From Mycobacterium angelicum (GTDB lineage Bacteria; Actinomycetota; Actinomycetes; Mycobacteriales; Mycobacteriaceae), in assembly GCF_002086155.1 (NCBI RefSeq), contig NZ_MVHE01000004.1, forward strand, positions 1 to 64,000: a DNA stretch of 64,000 nucleotides. Reading direction: 5' to 3'. The notes under the pieces are model-generated. The model did no database searches. It was given only the letters and a program-made list of their open reading frames with translations, and was not told where the DNA came from. The position numbers and the translations under genes were made by a program. Position 1 is the first letter of the stretch, and each line of letters starts with the position of its first letter. Shown piece after piece: positions 50,627 to 58,315 of the stretch.

Positions 50627-50800
50627 GCGGCGCCAGTCGCCTTCGTCGTGCCAGGAGTCGTCGGAGCTGTCGCCGTCGGACTCATCGGTGCTCGTCCCTG
50701 ACAGCTCCTGCTGTAGCCGCTGGAAGTCGGTCTGGGGGGAGCTGTATTTCAGTTCTCGAGCAACCTTGGTCTGCTTTGCCTTAGCCCGGCCGCGGCCCAT
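50624..50800 (-). CDS. Small DUF3073 protein (Rv0810c-like)
   Basis: A 58-residue protein that starts MGRGRAKAKQTKVARELKYS, has an amphipathic middle (PQTDFQRLQQELSG) and an acidic, Ser-rich tail (DESDGDSSDDSWHDEGDW). This is the actinobacterial DUF3073 pattern, with a basic N terminus and acidic C terminus, as in Rv0810c. A GAGGGGG ribosome site precedes the ATG. A 26-base imperfect hairpin (50825-50850, GGAGCGGCCTAC paired with GTAGGCGGCTCC) lies in its leader. Function unknown; nucleic-acid binding is a guess from the charge pattern. Confidence 0.88.
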   Translation of the reverse strand: MGRGRAKAKQTKVARELKYSSPQTDFQRLQQELSGTSTDESDGDSSDDSWHDEGDWRR

Positions 50801-50899
50801 GGGGGAACCCCCTCGCGAAATAACGGAGCGGCCTACGAGTAGGCGGCTCCGATCTCTTGTGTCGTTATTGTCCTGACGACAGTTTACCGTGCCTCGCGC

Positions 50900-52015
50900 C
50901 TAGGCGTGGGTTGGCCCTGCCTGCCGGGTCGGCCCGCTTCGTAACCGCTCGACAGCCAGCCGTCCGGCGCCCATTCCATCGGTGGCCGGCATCGACTCGG
51001 GATCGATCACCGCGGGGATGTCCCCCTCGGTGCCCGTCGCGAGTTCGGTTTCGGCCGGCAGACCGCGTTTGACCAGGGCCAATGCCACCGGCCCGAGGTC
51101 GACGTGCTCAACCACCGTGCCGAGCCGTCCCACCGCGCGACCTCCGGCAAGGACCGCGTCGCCGGTGGACGGCCGGTCCGCCGACCCATCCAGGTGCAGT
51201 AGCACCAGCATTCGGGGCGGCCTGCCCAGGTTGTGTACCCGGGCCACTGTCTCTTGGCCGCGATAGCAGCCTTTGTCGAGGTGGACGGCGCCCGCGCCAG
51301 GTGCGCCGATCCAGGCCACCTCGTGGGGAATGGTGCGTTCGTCGGTGTCGACTCCGAGACGTGGGCGCAGGGCCGCCACCCGGTGGGCCTCATAGGTCCA
51401 TACGCCGGCCGGCCGGACCCCCGCCTGGGTCACGCGCTGCCGCAAGTTCGCCGCGTCGCTGCGCGGTACCAGCAGGTCCAGTTCGATATAGCCGTCAGGC
51501 GAGCCCGGCATTCGCCGGACAAAACCGCCGTGCGCAAGCGGGGCCGCCGCGATTTCGGGAAGCGCGTCCAGCCCCAGGGCGTCGAGTAACCGCTGGTCAG
51601 TCAACCCGGGCCCCAGTAGTGACAGCACCGCCAGGTCGGCGGCCTCCGCGGTGACGTGCGACCAGAACACCATCTTGCGCAGGTAGTCCAGCAGCGGCTC
51701 ACCCCGCCAGGGCTCGGTGTCGAGGTAGGTGGTGCCGCCCAGTTCGGTCTGGATCCAGTGGTCCTCGACGCGGCCCTGTCCGTCCAGGCTGAGATTCTGT
51801 GTGCTGGCGCCTTCGGGTAACTCGCTGACGTGCTGGGTGGAGATGGTGTGCAGCCAGGTTTGGCGGTCGTCGCCGGTCAGGGTGAGCACGGCCCGATGGG
51901 AGCGGTCGATCAGCACGGCGTCGGTTTGCGCCGCGCGCTGTTCGCCCAGCGGATCGCCGTAGTGCCAGATCGCGCCGGCGTCGGGGCCGGTATCCGGAGC
52001 GGGAACTGCGGTCAT
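50900..52015 (-). CDS. Folate-dependent YgfZ/GcvT-like protein (Rv0811c-like)
   Basis: A 371-residue member of the YgfZ/IbaG family, which uses tetrahydrofolate in the upkeep of Fe-S proteins. The diagnostic motif DKGCYRGQETVARV is present, as are the GcvT-like AVLIDRSHRAVLTLTGDDRQTWLH and SLLGPG. ATG 52015 is chosen; an upstream open frame lacks homology. It is divergent from the PabC-like gene, which serves folate synthesis, so a functional link through folate is attractive. The region between them carries two perfect inverted repeats. Confidence 0.9.
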   Translation of the reverse strand: MTAVPAPDTGPDAGAIWHYGDPLGEQRAAQTDAVLIDRSHRAVLTLTGDDRQTWLHTISTQHVSELPEGASTQNLSLDGQGRVEDHWIQTELGGTTYLDTEPWRGEPLLDYLRKMVFWSHVTAEAADLAVLSLLGPGLTDQRLLDALGLDALPEIAAAPLAHGGFVRRMPGSPDGYIELDLLVPRSDAANLRQRVTQAGVRPAGVWTYEAHRVAALRPRLGVDTDERTIPHEVAWIGAPGAGAVHLDKGCYRGQETVARVHNLGRPPRMLVLLHLDGSADRPSTGDAVLAGGRAVGRLGTVVEHVDLGPVALALVKRGLPAETELATGTEGDIPAVIDPESMPATDGMGAGRLAVERLRSGPTRQAGPTHA

Positions 52016-52052
52016 TTGCGGGTCACTCCGCCACTCTACGGTCGCGCTGCCC

Positions 52053-52106
52053 AACGTGAAGCCAGCTTCACGTTCGGCGACGAGCGTGCAACTGGCTGCA
52101 CGCTCG
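52053..52106. repeat. Two adjacent perfect inverted repeats in a divergent promoter region
   Basis: AACGTGAAGC-CA-GCTTCACGTT (52053-52074) and CGAGCGTGCA-ACTGGC-TGCACGCTCG (52081-52106) both have 10-base perfect arms and lie six bases apart. They end 18 bases before the PabC-like start. They may be an operator pair, mobile intergenic palindromes, or hairpins in the leader RNA. I see no other copy with these exact sequences in the window. Confidence 0.7.
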
Positions 52107-52124
52107 CGGCTAGGCTGCTCAGGC

Positions 52125-53006
52125 ATGGCTGGTGTGGTCGTCACGCTCGACGGGGAGGTTCTGGAGGCGGGAACGCCGCTGCTACACGCCGACGACCTCG
52201 CGGTGGTACGCGGCGACGGTGTCTTCGAGACGCTGCTGGTCCGCGACGGCCACGCCTGCCTGGTAGAGCCGCACCTGCAGCGGCTCACCCAGTCATCGCG
52301 ATTGATGGACCTGCCCGAACCTCACTTGCCCAGCTGGCGGCACGCGATCGAGGCGGCGACTCGGCAGTGGGCCAGTGGCACCGCTGATGAGGGCGCGCTG
52401 CGGCTGATCTACACCCGTGGCCGGGAGAGCGCCCCTACGACCCCGACGGCCCCGACCGCGTATGTGATGGTCAACCCGGTACCCGAGCGGGTGGCCGGCG
52501 TCCGCCGCGACGGAGTATCGGTGATCACGCTGGATCGCGGGTTGCCCGCCGTCGGCGCCGACGCAATGCCCTGGCTGCTGGCGGGAGCCAAGACGCTTTC
52601 CTACGCCGTCAACATGGCCGTTCTGCGTCACGCCGCCCGCCAGGGCGCCGGTGACGTCATCTTCGTCAGTTCGGACGGCTACGTGCTGGAGGGCCCACGC
52701 TCGACGGTGGTGATCGCCGTTGACGGTCCCGAGTCGCCGTGCCTGCTGACCCCGCCGCCGTGGTATCCGATCCTGCGCGGCACCACTCAACAAGCGCTTT
52801 TCGAGGTCGCCCGGGACAAGGGTTATGACTGCGACTACCGGGCGCTGCGCGTCACCGATCTCTTTGACGCTCAGGGAATCTGGCTCATTTCGAGCATGAC
52901 CCTGGCCGCCCGCGTGCATACCCTTGACGGCCGGCGGTTACCGCGTTCGCCGCTTGCCGCCGCGGTTGCCGAGTTGGTGGATTCCGCCATCGTCAGCGAC
53001 CGCTAA
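52125..53006 (+). CDS. Class IV aminotransferase, aminodeoxychorismate lyase-like (Rv0812-like)
   Basis: A 293-residue PLP-fold-IV protein. VTLDGEVL at the N terminus, RGDGVFETLLVRDG, the PLP lysine in LLAGAKTLSYAVNMAVLRHA and FVSSDGYVLEGPRSTVVI are the family's signatures. As PabC it would split aminodeoxychorismate to p-aminobenzoate and pyruvate for folate; a D-amino acid or branched-chain aminotransferase role cannot be excluded. It matches Rv0812, for which both roles have been discussed. ATG 52125 gives MAGVVVTLDGEVLEAG. Confidence 0.88.
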   Translation: MAGVVVTLDGEVLEAGTPLLHADDLAVVRGDGVFETLLVRDGHACLVEPHLQRLTQSSRLMDLPEPHLPSWRHAIEAATRQWASGTADEGALRLIYTRGRESAPTTPTAPTAYVMVNPVPERVAGVRRDGVSVITLDRGLPAVGADAMPWLLAGAKTLSYAVNMAVLRHAARQGAGDVIFVSSDGYVLEGPRSTVVIAVDGPESPCLLTPPPWYPILRGTTQQALFEVARDKGYDCDYRALRVTDLFDAQGIWLISSMTLAARVHTLDGRRLPRSPLAAAVAELVDSAIVSDR

Positions 53007-53050
53007 ATCTGTTGTCGGCGGGCCGAAGTGCGGGTACGGTCGGCCGTACA

Positions 53051-53223
53051 CAGGGAAGGAGGTGGTCCGCGAAATTGATAGCTTCATGGACATGTGAGGT
53101 GGCTGCGCGCTAGCTGCTGCAATTGGCTCGGAAGAGCTGGCGACAACGCGCGCTGGCGAACTCCCCGCAGCCACCCGGCCCCCGAGTTTCCGGTCTGTCC
53201 AACCGGGAAATCCCTCGGGGGCC
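53051..53223 (+). ncRNA. Possible structured small RNA or tiny coding transcript
   Basis: AAGGAGGTGGTCC (53056-53068) can pair over 13 positions (one G-U) with the 3' end of 16S rRNA, an unusually long Shine-Dalgarno match. A frame of 11 codons (GTG 53062 to TGA 53097, VVREIDSFMDM) overlaps it, with spacing too short for normal initiation. GTGGCTGCG (53099-53107) and CGCAGCCAC (53166-53174) form a perfect 9-base outer stem, and a strong terminator-like hairpin follows. It fills the 240-base space between the convergent PabC-like and TIR genes. Whether it is an RNA, a leader or a small ORF is not decided. Confidence 0.35.
53177..53223 (+). terminator. Strong stem-loop terminator candidate
   Basis: GGCCCCCGAG (53177-53186) pairs with CTCGGGGGCC (53214-53223), and the inner TTTCCGGT (53187-53194) pairs with ACCGGGAAA with one mismatch, leaving a 7-base loop. 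It lies between convergent genes and could act in both directions. No long T-run follows, as is usual in mycobacteria. Confidence 0.5.
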
Positions 53224-53246
53224 GTTCCATGTCTCCGCCGCTGGCG

Positions 53247-54746
53247 CTACTTCTTCGCCTTGGTGCCCATCTGATCGTCGATCCGGGCGGCTGCGTCGCC
53301 GGGCTCCGGCCCGCACGCCTGGACGTCGATGACCATGTCTCCCACCGCGCTCAGCACATGCTGGCAGCCGCGTCCGCTGCCGTCGGCCAAGGTCCGCACC
53401 TGGGTGATCTTCGGGGCGGCCCCGGTTAGCTCGCCGACGGTCCATTCGGCGGTCTTACCCGAACTGGTGAACTTGACCGTCTGATTCGCGCACGCACGCC
53501 ACTTCTCCGCGGAGGCCTCGACCAACGCCCGGGCCTTGTCGGCCGACGGGAAAACCGCCGCGGCTTCCACCACCCGGTGGCCGGTGTCGCTTCCCGGCGT
53601 CTTGAATATCTCGAAGCGCACTTCGGTTGGGCCGTGCGGCTTGTATACGACCTCCTCCAGCGGCTCGAACAGCCCGAGGCAGTCCGGGATCGACAGCGTC
53701 CCCTGCTGGGGGCGCAGCTGGTCGCCGCGCCCTGCCGACGCTATGCCCGGGTCGCCCACGATGTTGCCGACTTCCGGCGCGCCGAGCAGAACCTGGTCGA
53801 GCCTGGCCGCCGGGGTCCCCGCCGCGGTTCCGGCTGCGGGTGTCGCGCCGCCCGGTTTCGCGGCCGGCTTCTTGCCGCCACCGCCCTGCGTGGCAAAGAC
53901 GACGATCAACACGATCGCCACCACAACGGCCAGCGCGGCACCGCCGATGATGAGCAGACGCTTGTTCGATTGGCCGCCAGCAGGTGCCGCGGGGGCGGGC
54001 TGACTCGCCGGCGGCCGCGGGGCGGCGCTGGGCTGCGTCGGCGGTACCGCCTTGGCGGCGGGCGCGGCCGGCTTTGCCGAGGGTTTGTCCTTGGCCTCGA
54101 TCTCGGCCAGCACATTGTCGATTTCGCTGCGGGTGCGGTACGTGACGTCGTGGCGCAGGCGCAGCATGCGCAGCAGTTGGGCGATGTCGCCGCGCGCACT
54201 CGGATCGTCGCCGTCCTCATCCAGGCCCGATCGCAGCTCGACCAACAGTTGCAGCTGCTGCTGGGGGCTCAGCTCCTTCTCGGCAAGCGTGTTGCCCAAC
54301 CGCGTGATGTAGCCGAAGGGCACCGGTGGCTCTTCGGGTAGCGGCGACGGCAGCGGCTGAGCCTTGGCCGCCAGCCCGTGGATTGCGGTGACCAGCTGGA
54401 TGCCGGCATCGACGGTCGGGTTCGTGTAGTCGATGATCTGCAGGGTGGCTACCGGATTGACGCGCATGCTGTCCACCGGCCCGACCCGGACCGGAAGAAT
54501 CGGCCGGTTCAGCGCCTGCGCATAGCGCAGCTCGGCCAGACTGGGCTTGGACAATAGCCAGTTGTTCGAAAGCGCGACGATGAAAACGTCGCACGAGCGG
54601 ATCTGCTCGAGGATGGCGTTCCACCAGGCGTCGCCGCCACCAAGCTCCTGATCGAACCAGACCTGCTGCTGCGCACGCTTCAGCGCGGTCGTCAGGGCTT
54701 CCAGCGACGACCGGTCCTGGCTCGAGTAGCTGATGAATATGGCCAT
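53247..54746 (-). CDS. TIR domain-transmembrane-PknH-like sensor domain protein
   Basis: A 499-residue protein. Residues 1-130 are a TIR domain: AIFISYSSQDRSSLE, VWFDQELGGGDAWWNAILEQIRSCDVFIVALS, and SLAELRYAQAL, in which Glu72 is at the place of the NADase glutamate. Residues 145-220 form a helical region (ELSPQQQLQLLVELRSGL, LLRMLRLRHDVTYRT) seen with other bacterial TIRs. A Pro/Ala linker leads to one membrane helix (263-286). Residues 315-495 resemble the PknH extracytoplasmic sensor domain, with four cysteines (356, 419, 461, 478) fit for two disulfides. So the TIR is inside and the sensor outside. ATG 54746 follows GAGGAG. It lies 90 bases after the RyR-domain gene. I recall no homologue here in H37Rv. 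Confidence 0.88.
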   Translation of the reverse strand: MAIFISYSSQDRSSLEALTTALKRAQQQVWFDQELGGGDAWWNAILEQIRSCDVFIVALSNNWLLSKPSLAELRYAQALNRPILPVRVGPVDSMRVNPVATLQIIDYTNPTVDAGIQLVTAIHGLAAKAQPLPSPLPEEPPVPFGYITRLGNTLAEKELSPQQQLQLLVELRSGLDEDGDDPSARGDIAQLLRMLRLRHDVTYRTRSEIDNVLAEIEAKDKPSAKPAAPAAKAVPPTQPSAAPRPPASQPAPAAPAGGQSNKRLLIIGGAALAVVVAIVLIVVFATQGGGGKKPAAKPGGATPAAGTAAGTPAARLDQVLLGAPEVGNIVGDPGIASAGRGDQLRPQQGTLSIPDCLGLFEPLEEVVYKPHGPTEVRFEIFKTPGSDTGHRVVEAAAVFPSADKARALVEASAEKWRACANQTVKFTSSGKTAEWTVGELTGAAPKITQVRTLADGSGRGCQHVLSAVGDMVIDVQACGPEPGDAAARIDDQMGTKAKK

Positions 54747-54836
54747 AGCAGTCTCCTCAACTGAGACACAGGGAGCTAACACGGCGAATCCGTGCTGAGA
54801 CGGTAGCGCATGGTGCTATCCACAGCAATCGCGCTG

Positions 54837-57212
54837 TCAGCTATCAACCCTGTCCTGCGCGTCGGCGTCTGCCGGCTGACGAAATTCGGTATACCGCTGA
54901 GCGAACTCTTTACCGGGGACGGGCCACTGCTCGCCGTCGACGCCGCGCACCACCCAGTCGCCTTCGGCGGCCACCGTCGGCCCTTCGAGGGTGTTCACCG
55001 TCTCGCCGGCGTGCGCGGGCCGGGCTTGCACGCGTCCCTTGCGGCGCCACTGTCCGTCACCGGCCGGCTCGTAGGTGTCGCGGAAGATGTCGTCGCGCAC
55101 CGACCACGTCTTTCCGTCGAGCTGCACCGCCCAGTCTCCGGCGTCGGCCTGCATGGTGTGTCCCGAGTCCGACTTCCATGTCCATGGGGCGTCTCGCTGC
55201 TCGGCGGAGACGACCCCGACCCGGCTGAACGATTGCCACAGCGGGCGGGAGCGATAGCCGAGTTGGCGCAAGCTCCACAGGGTGGCCGCCAAACTGCGCA
55301 CGGCCGCGTTGAGCAGGTCGGGGTTGCTCTCCACCACTGACCAATCCACGATCTTGTCGTGGATTTTGCGGGCGTCATCGCGCGGTGTGCCGTATTTCCA
55401 GCCGTTGCGACGGTAATAGCGACACCAGTCCTCGTGTTCGGCCTTGGCCATGTCCAGCGCTGAGGCCTGGTCGAAGCCCATCAGATCAAGCTGTTGCAGC
55501 GGGGGCAGATTCGCCATGTCGCGTCCCGACAATTGCGCGGGTGGGCTGCCCCAGGTGTTCCAGGTGTGGCCGGCGATCTGCTCCACCATCCATAGCGCAT
55601 TGCGCACCTGGCGCCGGTTGGAGCCGCGGTAGAACTCGTCGAGCTCGGTCCACGGGACCGAAGCCGGGCCGCGCGTCCAGGTGGGGTCGATGGTCGCAAC
55701 ATAGCGCTCGTGGATGAGCCTTGCCGCGCGTTCCCACGCGTCCTGGACCTGCCCCTCGAGGGTGTCCAAAACCAGGGAGTAGGGCTGCAGCATGCCGACG
55801 ACCTGGGTCGCGTCGTCGGCGATGTTGGTGTTGAGATCCCAGGCGTAGACGGGCATCCCGGGGAATCGGGCGGCCAGCCGGGTACCCGTTGTCGAGGCGT
55901 TGCTGTCGACCAGGATCACGGCGCTGGTTTCGGGGTCGGCGTCGCCGATCAGCCGCAGCAGGGTTGGTACGGTCGGGGACTCGGTGATCGCGTCGATCTG
56001 CGGTCCGTCCGACATGAATCCTGCTTGCTGCCTATAGAATTCGTGATCCTGCAGGTATTCGTCGGCGTTTCTCTCGACCAGGGTGAGGGCGGGCAGCGGT
56101 GTCTCGCCGGGCGCTGAGTAGAAGTCGCGCTCCAGTGCGCGACGGGTCAGATCGGCGCACAGCGCTAAGGTCAATTGTGAAGTGCCGCAAACGAATACGC
56201 GCTTTATATTCTTGGCCGCGATGACGCCGTCGAGTAGCCGCCCCGCGGTCACCTCGTATTTGCCGACGACATCGGCGGCCCACCGGGTGTCGGCTCCGCC
56301 GAACTGCTGGGCACGCCATGCCTCGGCCAGCCACGGGTCGTCGATGCGCACGATCAGCGGCAGCCGCTGCTTGGTGCCCACCTCGGCGAGCCGGCGGCTG
56401 ATCAGGTCCAGCCACAACAGATTGGTCGCCGGATCGGGCGCCATCAGGTACAGCCGTCCGAGATGCCGCCACAGCCGCAACGACACCAGGGTGGACGGAG
56501 TATTGAAGTCCGCCAGCACCACTCGCGCGCCCAGCCGGCGGACCCGCTGTACGCGATCGTCGCCGGCGCCGGTGATCACCACGAGTGTGCTGCGCCGATC
56601 CAGCGTCCGGGCGATCCCGCTGATCATCGATTCGGTGTCGTTGTCGACCCCGACGACGGCGGTCACGGAATCGGCGAGGTTGGCCCGCAACCGGTCCACC
56701 TGCGACCGGAACACACCGACCACGACGCCACCCAACCCGGTGAAGATCGCCGAGACCGCGGCCATCCGCGCCACCTCGAGGCCGACCGGAGTGGGGCTTG
56801 GGCACACGTGGCCGCCCAGTGAGTAGTCGCCGCTGCTGCCCTTGATCAACTGGGCCGTCAACATCAGCGGGGTGAAGACAGCCGGGTGGTTGGCGTCGTG
56901 GCAAGCCCAGTACGAACTGAGGCCGAGCACCGCGCTCATGCTGATCAGAACCGCGATCACGCTGAACGAAACCCCGACCAGGCGGTGGCTGGTGTTGGCC
57001 CGGAAGGTCATCACGCACACCGCGACCAGCACCGCGACCACGATCGCGGTCGTCGCCATCGATCCCGGTTCGCCGAACCAGCGCAGCCACGACGGCAGCA
57101 CGTGCAGAATTGCGGGCTGCGCCGCCACCGCGGCCAGGTAAACGATCAGCAGCACGCCGGAGGCGGCCAGGGCCCAACGCAGCGGGCGCGGGGCACGTCG
57201 TCTGGGACGCAT
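54837..57212 (-). CDS. Membrane protein with TrkA-like Rossmann domains, RyR domain and C-terminal repeats
   Basis: A 791-residue protein. About four membrane helices lie at residues 12-32, 52-70, 77-99 and 147-168. Two Rossmann-like units like those of TrkA/RCK channel gates follow: TLVVITGAGDDRVQRVRRLGARVVLADF (about 209-236) and RVFVCGTSQLTLALCADL (338-355). Residues 585-645 match the ryanodine-receptor RyR domain (AKAEHEDWCRYYRRNGWKYG, RDDARKIHDKIVDW). The end holds two repeats, GDWAVQLDGKTWSVRDDIF and GDWVVRGVDGEQWPVPGKEF. It begins 15 bases after the nitrobindin gene. I infer a ligand-gated membrane effector or channel paired with the TIR protein; this is not proven. Confidence 0.85.
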   Translation of the reverse strand: MRPRRRAPRPLRWALAASGVLLIVYLAAVAAQPAILHVLPSWLRWFGEPGSMATTAIVVAVLVAVCVMTFRANTSHRLVGVSFSVIAVLISMSAVLGLSSYWACHDANHPAVFTPLMLTAQLIKGSSGDYSLGGHVCPSPTPVGLEVARMAAVSAIFTGLGGVVVGVFRSQVDRLRANLADSVTAVVGVDNDTESMISGIARTLDRRSTLVVITGAGDDRVQRVRRLGARVVLADFNTPSTLVSLRLWRHLGRLYLMAPDPATNLLWLDLISRRLAEVGTKQRLPLIVRIDDPWLAEAWRAQQFGGADTRWAADVVGKYEVTAGRLLDGVIAAKNIKRVFVCGTSQLTLALCADLTRRALERDFYSAPGETPLPALTLVERNADEYLQDHEFYRQQAGFMSDGPQIDAITESPTVPTLLRLIGDADPETSAVILVDSNASTTGTRLAARFPGMPVYAWDLNTNIADDATQVVGMLQPYSLVLDTLEGQVQDAWERAARLIHERYVATIDPTWTRGPASVPWTELDEFYRGSNRRQVRNALWMVEQIAGHTWNTWGSPPAQLSGRDMANLPPLQQLDLMGFDQASALDMAKAEHEDWCRYYRRNGWKYGTPRDDARKIHDKIVDWSVVESNPDLLNAAVRSLAATLWSLRQLGYRSRPLWQSFSRVGVVSAEQRDAPWTWKSDSGHTMQADAGDWAVQLDGKTWSVRDDIFRDTYEPAGDGQWRRKGRVQARPAHAGETVNTLEGPTVAAEGDWVVRGVDGEQWPVPGKEFAQRYTEFRQPADADAQDRVDS

Positions 57213-57227
57213 TCGCCGACCGCCCGG

Positions 57228-57872
57228 CTATCCGACGAACCGGGACAGCCGCGCCGACAGGTGCGGTACCAGCCCGCCGTCGGCGTCCACCCGTTCTTCG
57301 ACGTAGGCGAGGTCTCCACCCTCGACGATGCCGTAGAGCCGTTTGGCTCCGCCGACCAGAACGCCCGAACGGCTGCGGGCCAGCGCATCGGTGACCAACT
57401 CCCAGGACGACTGGGTGCGCGGCCGCCCGTAGAACAACTCGACATATCCGGCCGAGTGGGCGAGCAGCAACTCGATCGCCTGTGACTCGCTCGGGTCGTC
57501 GGGATCGGCGACGAAACGCCAGAAGCCGGTCTCGCGCAGACCTGGTTCCAGGTATTCGCCCGCCTCGTTGAGACGCCAGGAGCGGGCTTCCCAGTTCAGG
57601 TAGTCGCCACCGGCGTGCGAGACGACGATCTGCTGGCCGAATCGGTAGTCGCCGTCGTGGGCGCGGCCTTCGCCTTCGCCGCGCCACACACCTACCAGCG
57701 GCAGCAGCGCCAGTAGCGCGTCGTGGAGGTTGGCGCCTTCGCGCAGGTTTGCGGTGTCGGGTGGAACCGGCAAATCGTCGAAGGCGGGAATGTTGCGCGC
57801 CGCGGTCAGCTTGGCGCGTTCAGCCGCGGCGGCCACGGCGCGATCGCCGGAAACCGGGTCGTCTGAGGTCAC
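57228..57872 (-). CDS. Nitrobindin/FABP-like heme-binding protein (Rv0813c-like)
   Basis: A 214-residue beta-barrel protein of the THAP4/nitrobindin family, matching Rv0813c. [54 protein letters not shown] and the C-terminal [26 protein letters not shown] are present; the late His of PHLSA is where nitrobindins bind heme iron. Homologues bind heme and convert peroxynitrite, and the M. tuberculosis protein was first described as fatty-acid-binding-like. GTG 57872 overlaps the stop of a 32-residue membrane peptide (GTGA), so the two are coupled. Confidence 0.9.
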   Translation of the reverse strand: MTSDDPVSGDRAVAAAAERAKLTAARNIPAFDDLPVPPDTANLREGANLHDALLALLPLVGVWRGEGEGRAHDGDYRFGQQIVVSHAGGDYLNWEARSWRLNEAGEYLEPGLRETGFWRFVADPDDPSESQAIELLLAHSAGYVELFYGRPRTQSSWELVTDALARSRSGVLVGGAKRLYGIVEGGDLAYVEERVDADGGLVPHLSARLSRFVG

Positions 57873-57967
57873 GACTCGTCAGTGATGAGCCGATACAGCG
57901 CATACAGCGCGAACCAGGAGATGACCACGGTCGCCAGGACCAGCATGATCTCGAAGAACAGCACCAC
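57869..57967 (-). CDS. Small single-helix membrane protein (32 aa)
   Basis: The frame GTG 57967 to TGA 57869 encodes [18 protein letters not shown] followed by [14 protein letters not shown]. It is almost entirely one membrane helix with a short polar end. It overlaps the nitrobindin start by four bases and lies 44 bases after sseC2, which places it in the same transcript. Purine-rich AGAGGAAA lies about ten bases upstream. Function unknown; it may anchor a partner at the membrane. Confidence 0.7.
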   Translation of the reverse strand: MVLFFEIMLVLATVVISWFALYALYRLITDES

Positions 57968-58011
57968 GGGAAGAGTGTATTTCCTCTTGGCCCGGTCGTG
58001 GGGTTGGGCCG

Positions 58012-58314
58012 TCAGGCGATTTTGACGTCGACCTCGTGGATGCCGGCGCCCGAGGGCGTGACCACGGCGTCGCCGTTGCCGGCCGCCGACAACGCGCGCA
58101 GTGTCCAGGATCCCGGCGCGGCGAAGAACCGGAAGTCACCGGTGGCCGATGCCACGACCTCGGCGGTGAACTCGTCGGACGAATCCAGCAGGCGAACGAA
58201 CGCGCCGCCGACTGCCTGCCCGTCGCCGTCCACCACCCGGCCGGTGATCACCGTCTCCTTCTCCAGGTCGACGCTGGCGGGCAACGTCAGTCCTTGCTTT
58301 GGTGCAGTGCACAT
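58012..58314 (-). CDS. sseC2: DUF1416 protein SseC2
   Basis: A 100-residue protein starting MCTAPKQGLTLPASVDLEKE, with TVITGRVVDGDGQAVGGAFVRLLDSSDEFTAEVVASATGDFRFFAAPGSWTLRALS, the Ig-like beta-sandwich pattern of DUF1416. It matches Rv0814c. It always follows the rhodanese gene cysA in mycobacteria and is thought to take part in sulfur metabolism, without a proven activity. The start lies one base after the cysA2 stop, so translation is coupled. Confidence 0.93.
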   Translation of the reverse strand: MCTAPKQGLTLPASVDLEKETVITGRVVDGDGQAVGGAFVRLLDSSDEFTAEVVASATGDFRFFAAPGSWTLRALSAAGNGDAVVTPSGAGIHEVDVKIA

Positions 58315-58315
58315 A

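Noticed and set aside
56032..57687. A 551-codon arginine-rich frame over the RyR and nitrobindin genes.
   Set aside because: Composition is typical of a wrong-frame reading; the real genes in the other frame show clear domains.
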